Positions 7,930 to 16,562 of a stretch of 48,172 bases of DNA are shown one piece after another. Location of the stretch: the NCBI GenBank assembly GCA_041781135.1, contig JBHAZV010000011.1, positions 1-48,172 on the forward strand, in the 5' to 3' direction. The notes below the pieces were generated by a model. That model searched no databases. It saw only the letters and a list, made by a program, of their open reading frames with translations, and was not told where the DNA came from. Each line of letters starts with the position of its first letter. Position 1 is the first letter of the stretch. The position numbers and the translations under genes are program-made. This DNA is from JAUMXJ01 sp041781135 (lineage in GTDB: Bacteria; Bacillota; Clostridia; Peptostreptococcales; Acidaminobacteraceae).

Positions 7930-8838
7930 TTATCTGTAAAAATAGTCACCTTCTATGATTTTGTAAAAATCCGCCTCTTTTCCATAAAAAGGCAGATAGT
8001 TGAAAAAGAAGCAGCCGGGAGCATTGTTCTCGCCATTTATTCCGCGAACAGCGCCCTCAAAATGTATCTGCGCAGGTTCAAGAGTCGCAAAACCCGTATA
8101 GTACGCCGGCGGAAACTGATTTTTAGCAAATATCACATCGTTTACAGTGTTCGGAAATCTGTCTGAATTTACGCGGTTCATTATGACTCCGGCGACTGCG
8201 ATCTTTTTATAAAGACTGCCGTCTCTTGTTTCGTAGTAGATAATCCTTGCAAAATTGAGCACCTCCGACTTTGTGGTGTGGTAGCCGGGCAGAGCCGCAA
8301 GCAATTCGCGATTGGGAAGATATATTATCCCGTAGTTCTCAAAATCATACTCCAGATTCAGAGTCTTTAGCACATCGGAAAGCGGGATATACATCCTTCC
8401 GCCCCTAAACACGGCTGCCGCAGTAAGTGTTTTGTCCTCGCCAAGCCCTTGCTGCGGCTGTTCCTGAGATTGCTGCTCCGATCGCTGCGCATCGCCCTTT
8501 ACAAACACGCTCTCGACCTCTCTAAACAGCTGTTGACCGCCGATATACAGAATTTTGTGATTATAGTTCCATACAAGCAGCATTTTTGAATCATGATAGT
8601 ACCTGTGTTTATATCCGAAAATCCCATAAAAAAGTTCGGCATCGGCATATACCGCACCGCCGATCTCTGCAAGTGTGCCACGCGGAACTGCCGCCAGCTC
8701 ATCTTCATACCCAAAGAGCGTGCCATTATGTGGCGAAACTTCCTCTGCGTACAGCAGCCCCGTCGCAAAAAGGCAAATCATAACTGCAACCGCAGTGAAA
8801 GTATGCATCTTGCTAAATATTTTTAATATTTTTCCCAC
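7930..8838 (-). CDS. Secreted cell wall hydrolase, SleB family, with N-terminal stalk-like domain
   Basis: A 302-residue protein with an N-terminal hydrophobic segment (residues 12-31, TAVAVMICLFATGLLYAEE) that looks like a signal peptide or anchor. Residues about 45-170 resemble the copper-amine-oxidase-N type stalk domain found on clostridial surface proteins, including GGRMYIPLSDVLKTLNLEYDF. The C-terminal 110 residues are the SleB/hydrolase_2 domain, with the catalytic-type ARIIYYETRDG, VIMNRVNSDRFP and PGCFFF segments. SleB enzymes cleave peptidoglycan, in spores the cortex. The start is GTG at 8838 behind AAAGGAG, inside the end of purL (26-base overlap). This is an odd place for a wall hydrolase, in the middle of the purine genes. 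Its true substrate is unknown. Confidence 0.85.
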   Translation of the reverse strand: MGKILKIFSKMHTFTAVAVMICLFATGLLYAEEVSPHNGTLFGYEDELAAVPRGTLAEIGGAVYADAELFYGIFGYKHRYYHDSKMLLVWNYNHKILYIGGQQLFREVESVFVKGDAQRSEQQSQEQPQQGLGEDKTLTAAAVFRGGRMYIPLSDVLKTLNLEYDFENYGIIYLPNRELLAALPGYHTTKSEVLNFARIIYYETRDGSLYKKIAVAGVIMNRVNSDRFPNTVNDVIFAKNQFPPAYYTGFATLEPAQIHFEGAVRGINGENNAPGCFFFNYLPFYGKEADFYKIIEGDYFYR

Positions 8839-11800
8839 CTATTCTCCTTTTCCTTTCGGCGCAATACTCTACACCGGACCTTATTATTAAAGTATCGTAA
8901 CTATAAGGTATGTTTTTATAGCATCCTACTCCCACACGCTCAATATGCCCCATTTTGCCGAGGATTCTTCCGTTTGCGGCGATCGCGCCCTCAATATCTC
9001 GGTCGGAGCCGTTCATACACTGTTCCATATACCTTGTAGCAACGACAACCCCGCTGCCCTCAGGCATTCTGAATCTGCCTTCTCCGTGAGAAAAAGCTGT
9101 CATCGCAATGTCGCCGATGCTGTGCAGCCTCAGCCAAGGTGAGTCTGTCGTCTCTATCCTCACAGGCGAAGATTTTGCAATATGCTTTCTCCTGATATTA
9201 TAGTCGAGCACGTGATCCTGCTCTGTGATCCTGCCGTGAGGTATAAGCCCAAGCCGCACAAGCGCCTGGAAACCGTTGCAGATGCCGAGTATCAGCCCGT
9301 CTCTATCCAAGAACCTGTGAACTGCATCCTTTAGCTTTTCATTTCTAAATACAGAAGCTATAAACTTCGCAGAGCCGTCCGGCTCGTCGCCTGCGCTGAA
9401 ACCGCCCGAAAGTGCTATAATATCTGACTTTTCAATCATATCTGCCATTGTATCTATAGAGCTCAGCAGCTCCGCCTCTGTTTTATTCACAAGAACATGC
9501 GTAAGTACACTGCACCCAAATCGTTCAAACTCCCTTATCATGTCCAATTCGGAATTAGTTCCGGGGAACACAGGCACAAACACTGCAACGCCATCCCCCA
9601 AGGCTCTAAGTTTCTGCGAATTGCCGGAAATCTCGGAAATGCCGTCATTTGCCGTACGGCAGCCGCAAGCCTCATTCCTGAGCTCCGGAAGCTCACTGTA
9701 AACCGGCGGAGTATACGGATATATATTTGTAAGTTTATGGAAAAATTCGCGCTCGATACCCTTAAGCGGATACTCTGCTCCATTGATTTTCAGCACTTTA
9801 GAAGCTTCATTCATACTTCCTATTTTTCTGAAAGGCAGCTCATGCCTCGATTCTACAAGTATTGCACCGTACCTGTAATCAAACGGTCCGTCTATATCGA
9901 TTTCGGCGCCTATTTCACCTCCGAAGCCCATCTTTGCAGCCGCCGCAGCCACCCCGCCGATACCTAAAGCAAACGCCGCAGAGATCTTGCCCTCGCCGGC
10001 AAGTCTGTATATTTCGTCATAGTCGGAGCGCATTGCAGCAAAATCAGGTATATCCCCACTGTAATGGTCGGCGGCAATATACAGGAAGCCCCCGGCGGCA
10101 ACAGTGGTAATGATCCTGTCTATCTCCTCTGTGGTAAATGCAAAAGATATCAAGGTCGGCGGCACAGAGAGTTCTTTATAATTGCCGCTCATGGAATCTT
10201 TGCCGCCTATAGCAGCTATACCAAGACCTCTCATTGCCTTTCCTGCGCCTAACAGCGCCGCAAAAGGCAGATCCCAGTTTTTATCCATCCTCGGAAAAAA
10301 CTCCTGCATCGAAAGCCTGATGCTGCCCGCGCTGCCTCCCGCGGCAACTATTTTTGCGACCGACTCTGCAACAGAATACATTCCCATATGGAAAGGCGAA
10401 ACGCTCATATCGGGATTAAACCCATATGACATCAAAGTTGCGGTCTGTGAATCGAGCGCCTTTCCCGCTACATAAAGCGGAACCTTTGCAGCCGCAACCT
10501 GCGATGGCGATGTCATTCTTTTGCCTCCGAACGGCGCAAGAACCGTGCCGCTCCCTACGGAGTTATCAAATAGCTCTATCAGCCCTCTCTTTGCCGAGCT
10601 CGCATCTGTAAAAAAATCGTCATAATCGCCGCTGTCGCCAAATCGTATGGCAGCGCTTGCGGTCTTCGGTACGGGCTTAAGCGCGCCAACCCTCACTGAT
10701 GCGACATTTCTTGCACCGGCACTGTCAATAAACTCGCGCTCAATTTCAAATACTTTTTTATCGCCGTAGTACATCCTGACCCAGCCGTCGCTTCTGACAT
10801 CGGCTACAATCGTAGATTCGATATTCTCTTCGTCGCACATCCTGCGCACTTCTTCGACGTCGCTGCCCGAAACCACTATCGCCATTCGCTCCTGCGACTC
10901 CGAAACAGCTATCTCGGTAGGGCTGAGTCCGGCGTATTTCAGCGGAACTCTGTCAAGATAGATTTCGAGAGAATCCGCCAGTTCGCCAACAGCTACCGAA
11001 ACGCCACCCGCGCCAAAATCGTTGCACTTTTTTATTTTTTGAGCAAATTCTTTCTTGCTGAAAACTCTTTGCAGTTTGCGTTCTTCAGGAGCATTTCCCT
11101 TTTGCACCTCAGCCCCGCTTTTTTCGAGCGATTTGTCGGTATGCACCTTAGAAGAACCTGTCGCTCCGCCGACTCCATCCCTGCCCGTCCTGCCGCCGAT
11201 CAACAGCACAACATCGCCGGAAACCGGGGTGCGTCTTACTACATTCTCTTTTGGAACTGCCGCCATAACAGCCCCAGTTTCGAGTCTTTTGGCTGTATAA
11301 CCTCGATGATAAACCTCGTCTACAAGCCCTGTCGCAATTCCTATTTGATTTCCGTAAGAGCTGAATCCACTTGCGGCAAGAGTGCAGATATCCTGCTGCA
11401 TCAGCTTGCCCGGCAGAAGCTCCGAACGCTTCATGTAAGGGTCGCCGGCTCCGGTTATTCGCATGCTGTTATATACAAATGCCCTTCCTGAAAGCGGGTC
11501 GCGTATTGCGCCGCCGACGCATGTAGCAGCTCCGCCGAAAGGCTCTATCTCTGTAGGATGATTGTGCGTCTCGTTTTTGAACATTATAAGGTAATCATGC
11601 TTATTTCCGGCAGCATCCGTAACGCCGCGCCTTATGCTGCAGGCGTTTATTTCTTCCGAAACATCCAGATCTTCGAGCCCGCCGGTTGAGCGAAGATATT
11701 TTGCATCTATTGTAGCGAGCTCCATCAGGGTCATTGGTCTATCGCCTCTTCCAAGGCGCGCGCGCATCCTCAGCACTTCGTCGTACTCCCTGCGGATGAC

Positions 11801-12427
11801 TTCGCAGCTCGCATCATCTTCGAATACTATCTCACGCAGTTCGGTGTTAAACGTGGTATGCCTGCAGTGATCCGACCAATATGTATCGAGAACTCTGATT
11901 TCGGTTTCGGTAGGCTTTCTGCCCAATTTTGCAAAATATTCGTCGATAAGCGCCTTATCCGCATCGCTTAGCGAAGAGCTCATTTCACCAAGCTCGGTGA
12001 TTTCGCTTTCCTCGTCGTAAAGTTTTTTGGGGATGGCCGTTTCGCATACTTCGGTATCTACCGGATTTATAAGTATCTCAGAGAGAGCCTCCGAAGTACT
12101 TGCTTCCGCAAGGTTGTATGCTCTGACTCTGCACTTTGCTCCAACAAGTCTGAGACCGATGCACTGCTCCGCCGCGTCTGCGCGTTGATCAAACTGACCC
12201 TTTTTTAGGGCGTAGAACTTATAATGCGGCATCAGCAGAGAGTTAAATTCCTCTGTAGAATCCACAAAGCGGTACTCATCGGTAGCGCTGACAAAGAGTA
12301 TGCCTTCCGCGGCAGCCAGCAACTGCTCCCCGGTAAGACCCTCGACATCATAAACCACCGATTGCCTGTATGCCAGCGTTTCGCTGTATTCAGCCTTTTT
12401 TCTTACAATGATCCTCTGTACGCTCAT
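8813..12427 (-). CDS. purL: Phosphoribosylformylglycinamidine synthase, single-chain type
   Basis: PurL converts FGAR to FGAM with glutamine and ATP. This is the large one-chain form rather than the PurS/PurL/PurQ trio. I chose the ATG at 12427 (1204 residues) behind GGGTGGG; a TTG at 12460 lacks a ribosome-binding site. In order: a PurS-like N-terminal region, the linker with DTYWSDHCRHTTF near residue 200, two AIRS-type ATP domains (MFKNETHNHPTEIEPFGGAAT; KCNDFGAGGVSVAVGELAD; GGKDSMSGNY), and the glutaminase from about residue 930. The glutaminase has Cys1050 in LGICNGFQ and His1161/Glu1163 in GHIER. It is the first purine gene in transcription order and overlaps the next gene. Confidence 0.96.
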   Translation of the reverse strand: MSVQRIIVRKKAEYSETLAYRQSVVYDVEGLTGEQLLAAAEGILFVSATDEYRFVDSTEEFNSLLMPHYKFYALKKGQFDQRADAAEQCIGLRLVGAKCRVRAYNLAEASTSEALSEILINPVDTEVCETAIPKKLYDEESEITELGEMSSSLSDADKALIDEYFAKLGRKPTETEIRVLDTYWSDHCRHTTFNTELREIVFEDDASCEVIRREYDEVLRMRARLGRGDRPMTLMELATIDAKYLRSTGGLEDLDVSEEINACSIRRGVTDAAGNKHDYLIMFKNETHNHPTEIEPFGGAATCVGGAIRDPLSGRAFVYNSMRITGAGDPYMKRSELLPGKLMQQDICTLAASGFSSYGNQIGIATGLVDEVYHRGYTAKRLETGAVMAAVPKENVVRRTPVSGDVVLLIGGRTGRDGVGGATGSSKVHTDKSLEKSGAEVQKGNAPEERKLQRVFSKKEFAQKIKKCNDFGAGGVSVAVGELADSLEIYLDRVPLKYAGLSPTEIAVSESQERMAIVVSGSDVEEVRRMCDEENIESTIVADVRSDGWVRMYYGDKKVFEIEREFIDSAGARNVASVRVGALKPVPKTASAAIRFGDSGDYDDFFTDASSAKRGLIELFDNSVGSGTVLAPFGGKRMTSPSQVAAAKVPLYVAGKALDSQTATLMSYGFNPDMSVSPFHMGMYSVAESVAKIVAAGGSAGSIRLSMQEFFPRMDKNWDLPFAALLGAGKAMRGLGIAAIGGKDSMSGNYKELSVPPTLISFAFTTEEIDRIITTVAAGGFLYIAADHYSGDIPDFAAMRSDYDEIYRLAGEGKISAAFALGIGGVAAAAAKMGFGGEIGAEIDIDGPFDYRYGAILVESRHELPFRKIGSMNEASKVLKINGAEYPLKGIEREFFHKLTNIYPYTPPVYSELPELRNEACGCRTANDGISEISGNSQKLRALGDGVAVFVPVFPGTNSELDMIREFERFGCSVLTHVLVNKTEAELLSSIDTMADMIEKSDIIALSGGFSAGDEPDGSAKFIASVFRNEKLKDAVHRFLDRDGLILGICNGFQALVRLGLIPHGRITEQDHVLDYNIRRKHIAKSSPVRIETTDSPWLRLHSIGDIAMTAFSHGEGRFRMPEGSGVVVATRYMEQCMNGSDRDIEGAIAANGRILGKMGHIERVGVGCYKNIPYSYDTLIIRSGVEYCAERKRRIGGKNIKNI

Positions 12428-12518
12428 TTTACCCACCCGTCTTTTTATATTATTTATCAAAAACTGTTATTATTTGCTGAAAATTTATATAGGAAAATGC
12501 AGTATGCATCGTCTTTTA

Positions 12519-13802
12519 TCAATAATCCGCCTCTTCCGAGCCGTCTTCAATAAAATTCAGCTCGCCGTCTCCGAGTCCGGCTTCTCCCGTAATCTCTACA
12601 TTTTGAAGCGCCTTAACGACAGCGCGAACCCTCTTTCCTGAGAGATCGCCCATGGTTTTTTCGAGAGTGCCGAGCTGTTTTTTTGCCTTGTCTATCTCCG
12701 AGACCATGCCCTCAAAACTCTTTTTAACCGACGACAGCACGCTCCATACCTCTGCGCTCTTTTTCTCTATCGCCAAGGTCTTAAAACCTATCTGCAGCGA
12801 GGAGAGAAGTGCGGCAAAAGTAGTCGGCCCGGCGATCACTATATTTTTCTCCCGCCTTATCTCGTTTATGAGCTGAGCATTCCTAATCGCTTCTGCATAA
12901 AGTCCCTCCGTCGGAAGAAACATGATTGCGAAATTCGTAGTAATACTGACATCTATATACTTTTGGGAGATGTCGTCAGCAAATTTCTTTAAGGAATTGT
13001 AAAGATTTCTTCTGTATTCCCTGATTTCATTCGGATCCGTCGCCTCGAGCAGCCTATTGTAGTCATCATAAGGAAATTTGCTGTCTATTGGAAGCATCAC
13101 CGCCACGCCGTCCCTGCCCGGCATCTTAACGGCGAATTCTACAGAATTCTTTCCTACCTGATAGTTTTCTACATATTGCTCCGGCGTGAGTATATCGCTG
13201 AGAAGGCTTCCGAGAATGACCTCGCCGAACTCTCCGCGCGTCTTTACATTTGTCAGCACATTTTTGAGATCTCTCGCATCCTGAGCGAGCCCCTGCATCT
13301 CGCCGATACCTTTTTGAACGCTCTCGAGGCTCGCCTGTACGCTCTGAAATGATGTTGAAATGCGCGAATTTAGGGTTTCCTGCATTTTTTCGTCGACAAG
13401 GCGCTGCATCTCACCGAGCCTCTTCTCGTTATTCTCCTGTATATATCTCAGCTTTTCCTCTAAAGTTCTATTTATACGCTCTGCACTGCCCACACTTCCA
13501 CGCTCTATCTCAAGGAGTTTCTTTTCTACGCTCTCGGCAAAGCTTCTGAGCCTGAGCTCAGTATCCTGCCTGCCCGAATTTATAGATGCATTTATGGTAT
13601 TCTGCCAGTTCGCGAATTCTCCGAGCATGGAATTCCTTTCGGTGCTCATCTGAGTTGCCATCATCTCTCTGTGGCGGAGGAGCGATTCTTCGATCACTCT
13701 CGCGCTCTCTGCGCCGTTTCTCCTCTGTCTGTAAAGTGAGAACACTATCTGCGCCGAGATCAATAAAGCTATAACTATCAGAATTGCCAGTTCCAACTCC
13801 AT
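12519..13802 (-). CDS. rmuC: DNA recombination protein RmuC homologue
   Basis: A 427-residue protein with one N-terminal membrane segment (residues 3-24), a long coiled-coil (about 30-170, Glu/Arg-rich with repeated SMLGEFANWQ and LEEKLRYIQE-type heptads) and a C-terminal RmuC domain. The domain has RGEFGEVILGSLLSDILTPEQY, LPIDSKFPYDDYNRLL, SIT-TNFAIMFLPTEGLYAE and FKTLAIEKKSAEVW. RmuC proteins have a restriction-endonuclease-like fold and limit inversion of short repeats in E. coli; the biochemical activity is not well defined. The ATG at 13802 follows GGAGGG. It is divergent from ribU and 91 bases upstream of purL on the same strand. That gap (12428-12518) has a small ATGCA/TGCAT hairpin but no clear terminator. 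Confidence 0.9.
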   Translation of the reverse strand: MELELAILIVIALLISAQIVFSLYRQRRNGAESARVIEESLLRHREMMATQMSTERNSMLGEFANWQNTINASINSGRQDTELRLRSFAESVEKKLLEIERGSVGSAERINRTLEEKLRYIQENNEKRLGEMQRLVDEKMQETLNSRISTSFQSVQASLESVQKGIGEMQGLAQDARDLKNVLTNVKTRGEFGEVILGSLLSDILTPEQYVENYQVGKNSVEFAVKMPGRDGVAVMLPIDSKFPYDDYNRLLEATDPNEIREYRRNLYNSLKKFADDISQKYIDVSITTNFAIMFLPTEGLYAEAIRNAQLINEIRREKNIVIAGPTTFAALLSSLQIGFKTLAIEKKSAEVWSVLSSVKKSFEGMVSEIDKAKKQLGTLEKTMGDLSGKRVRAVVKALQNVEITGEAGLGDGELNFIEDGSEEADY

Positions 13803-13822
13803 AAACCCTCCATTTGTAAATA

Positions 13823-13828
13823 ATTATA
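13823..13828 (-). promoter_or_regulatory. Extended -10 of the rmuC promoter
   Basis: On the minus strand TATAAT is preceded by TGC, giving an extended -10 (TGnTATAAT) 21 bases before the rmuC ATG. No good -35 hexamer is present at 17 bases. Its upstream half overlaps the ribU promoter on the other strand, so the two promoters may interfere. Confidence 0.5.
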
Positions 13829-13846
13829 GCATATTGAGGCGCACAC

Positions 13847-13875
13847 TTGCATATCAGTTTATAAGATGATAATAT
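13847..13875 (+). promoter_or_regulatory. Sigma-A type promoter of the FMN riboswitch-ribU transcript
   Basis: TTGCAT at 13847-13852 and TAATAT at 13870-13875 are separated by exactly 17 bases. The predicted start, about 13882, coincides with the first base of the riboswitch P1 stem, which supports the call. Confidence 0.7.
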
Positions 13876-13881
13876 ATTCAC

Positions 13882-14034
13882 ATCTTCAGGGCAGGGTGCA
13901 ATTCCCGACCGGCGGTAAAGTCCGCGAGCGCGTGCGCATGATTTGGTGTGATTCCAAAACCGACAGTAAAGTCTGGATGGTAGAAGATTGCTTAACAAGG
14001 CTATTCTTACCTCTTTTGCCCTAAAAAAGGAGGT
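13882..14034 (+). promoter_or_regulatory. FMN riboswitch (RFN element) with expression platform
   Basis: The aptamer runs from 13882 to 13988. It is closed by P1 arms ATCTTC (13882-13887) and GAAGAT (13983-13988). It contains the conserved RFN blocks AGGGCAGGGTGCAATTCCC, GACCGGCGGTAAAGTC, GCGAGCGC, GGTGTGATTCC and ACCGACAGTAAAGTCTGGATG. Downstream, ACCTCTTTT (14009-14017) can pair, with one bulge, with AAAAGGAGGT (14025-14034), which includes the ribU ribosome-binding site and is followed by seven T. That hairpin could both mask the ribosome-binding site and act as a terminator when FMN is bound. The aptamer is near certain; the switching mechanism is inferred. Confidence 0.95.
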
Positions 14035-14040
14035 TTTTTT

Positions 14041-14688
14041 ATGCAGTCAAAAAGAATGAGGCTCATGACGATAGTGGGCATTGTGAGCGCAATAGCGTTC
14101 GTGCTCGTCGCAACGATCAAAATTCCGGTCGTGCTTTTCCTTAAATATGAGCCCAAGGACATAGCGATAACGCTGACCGGGCTCGCTGTCGGCCCGCTCT
14201 CCGCCGTGCTGATAACCATTATCACATCGTTCCTGGAAATGATAACGATAAGCAGCACAGGGATCATCGGTTTTGCTATGAATGTGCTCGCCACACTGGC
14301 GTTTGTACTTCCGGCAGTGGTTATATATCGCCGCAAGCACGACAGATTTGGAGCGGTGATAGGGCTTGCATGCGGAGTTATACTGATGACATTGGTCATG
14401 CTGCTCTGGAATTATATCGCTACCCCGATTTTCCTGAATATAGAAAGAGAAAAAGTAGTGCCACTGCTTTGGTCTGCAATACTGCCTTTCAATCTGCTTA
14501 AAGGCGGTTTGAACGCAGCTTTGACATACCTGCTGTACAAGCCTATCACTTCGGCGCTTAAAAGATACGGGGGCATAGAGCGCACAAACGCCGCAAAGAC
14601 AAAGATTTCGCTTCCGCTTACGATGTTCTCTGTATTTGTAGTGATAACCTGCGCGATGATAATTTTGTCATTCCAGGGGATTATATAG
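14041..14688 (+). CDS. ribU: Riboflavin ECF transporter, substrate-binding S component
   Basis: A 215-residue membrane protein with about six hydrophobic segments, the size of an ECF S component. Family-like parts are the N-terminal SKRMRLMTIVGIVSAIAF, VVLFLKYEPKDIAITLTGLAVGP near residues 33-60, and a loop KAL-like segment AILPFNLLKGGLNAALTYLLYKP that contacts the ECF module. It sits in the plasma membrane and takes up riboflavin when paired with the shared EcfT and EcfA/A' proteins, which are not in this window. The FMN riboswitch directly upstream strongly supports the substrate. The ATG at 14041 follows AGGAGG seven bases away. A bidirectional terminator follows 62 bases after the stop. 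Confidence 0.95.
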   Translation: MQSKRMRLMTIVGIVSAIAFVLVATIKIPVVLFLKYEPKDIAITLTGLAVGPLSAVLITIITSFLEMITISSTGIIGFAMNVLATLAFVLPAVVIYRRKHDRFGAVIGLACGVILMTLVMLLWNYIATPIFLNIEREKVVPLLWSAILPFNLLKGGLNAALTYLLYKPITSALKRYGGIERTNAAKTKISLPLTMFSVFVVITCAMIILSFQGII

Positions 14689-14749
14689 CACAACGCTCTA
14701 TAAATTATAATTTCGACGCGACTAAAACTGAGCCCGAAAAGACAGTAAA

Positions 14750-14782
14750 AAAGACCACATGAGCAATGCCGATGTGGTCTTT
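14750..14782. terminator. Bidirectional terminator between ribU and the ABC exporter operon
   Basis: An 11-bp perfect inverted repeat, AAAGACCACAT (14750-14760) and ATGTGGTCTTT (14772-14782), with an 11-base loop. It is followed by TTGATTTT on the plus strand and by TTTTTTACTG on the minus strand. It lies just past the stop codons of both convergent transcription units. Confidence 0.88.
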
Positions 14783-14786
14783 GATT

Positions 14787-16562
14787 TTACAAATCATTCC
14801 TGTGGCTTTCAAGCTGATATAAATCGTAGTAAAGCCCCTGTCTTGCTATTAATTCATCATGAGTGCCCGTCTCGCGTATTTCGCCCCTGTGCAGCACCAC
14901 TATTTTATCTGCGTCCTTTATCGTCGAAAGTCTGTGAGCCACAATAAACGTAGTCCTGCCCTTTTCGACTTTATTTATCGCATCCTGTATCTTCTGCTCC
15001 GACTCGGTATCTATGCTTGCAGTAGCCTCGTCGAGCACGAGCACGTCGGGATCTCTGAGCACTGCTCTGGCAAAACTGAGAAGCTGGCGCTGCCCCTGCG
15101 AAAGGGTGCTGCCTCCCTCTGTCACAGAGTGCGAAAGTCCGTCAGGGTAAGAGTTTACAAAGGTATCTGCCCCCACAAATCTGAGCGCCTCCATAATCTG
15201 CTCATCTGTGTAGTTTTCGTCTAAAAGCCTGATATTATTCCTGATATCGCCGCTGAACAGGAACACATCCTGAATAACCGGAACAATTCTCTTTCTGAGC
15301 TCGTACTTATCGTAATCCTTTATGCTGCGCCCGTCTATCAATATATCGCCGCTGTCTATATCATAAAGCCTCATAAGCAAATTTATTATCGTGCTCTTTC
15401 CGCTGCCGGTGTGCCCTACAAACGCAATAGTTTCGCCCGGATTAACATCAAAGCTTATTCCTTTTAGCACTTCCTCCCCCTGCACATACGAAAATCTTAC
15501 ATCTTTGAAGGATATCCTGCCCTCTATTTTTTCGACGCCGCCGCCCCTGTTCTGTATGCGCTCAGGCTCATCGAACAGCAAAAATACGCGCTCTATCGAG
15601 GTAAGAGCAGACTGCAGTATATTGAATTTTTCGGCAAATTCGAGTATGGGCCTGAACAGCTCCTTGATATATATTGAAAATGCGACAACCACGCCTATGT
15701 CGACGGTTTCGTCCAGAACCCATCTTCCGCCAAAATACAGCGCAATCGCGAGCGATACAAAGTACAGGAAGTTGATAAACGGTCTGAATACGGCATATAT
15801 CATAATTTCGCGCTTTGAAGCGGCGGTATACTCATCGTTTATATCCTCGAACCTCTTCATAAACTTGCTCTCCTGATTAAAGAGCTGTATCGTCTTCATT
15901 CCTGTGATATTCTCGTTCATTGAGGTATTGATCTGCGCAATCTTTACCCTGACCTGTCTGTACGCCTCCCTGACCCTGCGCCTGAATATCATCGTTGCAA
16001 TCACAAGCACCGGAAGCACTGACAGCGACAAAAGTGCCAACTTCCAGTGCATAATAAACATCATGACCATACTTCCGCCAACTACTGCAAAATCCGCCAA
16101 TACGGAGACAATTACATTGGAATAGAGCTGCGAAATATTGTTCAGGTCGTTAGTCATCCTTGTGACGAGCCTGCCCACGGGATTTTTTTCGTAGAATCGT
16201 AGGTCGAGCGCAAGCATTTTCTGAAAGAGATCGCTCCTGATGTCGTATACAATGCTCTGCCCTATGTAGTTCAGCATATAAGTTTGCGCGTACGATGCGA
16301 CAAGCGTCGCCACCACGAGTCCCAAGAGCACATAAACAAGACCCATAATCTGCGCCATTGAATCCGGCGTCTGATTTACGAGGTGATTGTCGACGATCTC
16401 CTGCACTATTTTAGGTCTGATAATACTGCTGTACGTCGAAATAAACAGAAATACAACAGCAAGCACCAGCATAGGTATCCATTTTCTGGTGTATTTGCCA
16501 AGTTTTTTAAGGAGCTTGTAATCCCACGTTTTTTCTAATTCAGCTTCTTTATGCAGTTCCAT
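14787..16562 (-). CDS. ABC exporter half-transporter, subunit with intact catalytic glutamate
   Basis: A 591-residue type IV ABC half-transporter: six membrane helices (about residues 25-320), then an ATPase domain. Walker A is GHTGSGKS (383-390), the Walker B with catalytic Glu is LVLDE (508-512), and the H-loop is VAHRLST. The ABC signature is LSQGQ (487-491) instead of LSGGQ. Together with the upstream gene product, which has the opposite pattern, it should form one consensus and one degenerate ATP site, as in BmrC/BmrD, LmrCD and TM287/288 exporters. Such pumps export drugs or lipophilic compounds; the substrate here is unknown. Its ATG overlaps the stop of the partner gene by one base. 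Confidence 0.92.
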   Translation of the reverse strand: MELHKEAELEKTWDYKLLKKLGKYTRKWIPMLVLAVVFLFISTYSSIIRPKIVQEIVDNHLVNQTPDSMAQIMGLVYVLLGLVVATLVASYAQTYMLNYIGQSIVYDIRSDLFQKMLALDLRFYEKNPVGRLVTRMTNDLNNISQLYSNVIVSVLADFAVVGGSMVMMFIMHWKLALLSLSVLPVLVIATMIFRRRVREAYRQVRVKIAQINTSMNENITGMKTIQLFNQESKFMKRFEDINDEYTAASKREIMIYAVFRPFINFLYFVSLAIALYFGGRWVLDETVDIGVVVAFSIYIKELFRPILEFAEKFNILQSALTSIERVFLLFDEPERIQNRGGGVEKIEGRISFKDVRFSYVQGEEVLKGISFDVNPGETIAFVGHTGSGKSTIINLLMRLYDIDSGDILIDGRSIKDYDKYELRKRIVPVIQDVFLFSGDIRNNIRLLDENYTDEQIMEALRFVGADTFVNSYPDGLSHSVTEGGSTLSQGQRQLLSFARAVLRDPDVLVLDEATASIDTESEQKIQDAINKVEKGRTTFIVAHRLSTIKDADKIVVLHRGEIRETGTHDELIARQGLYYDLYQLESHRNDL

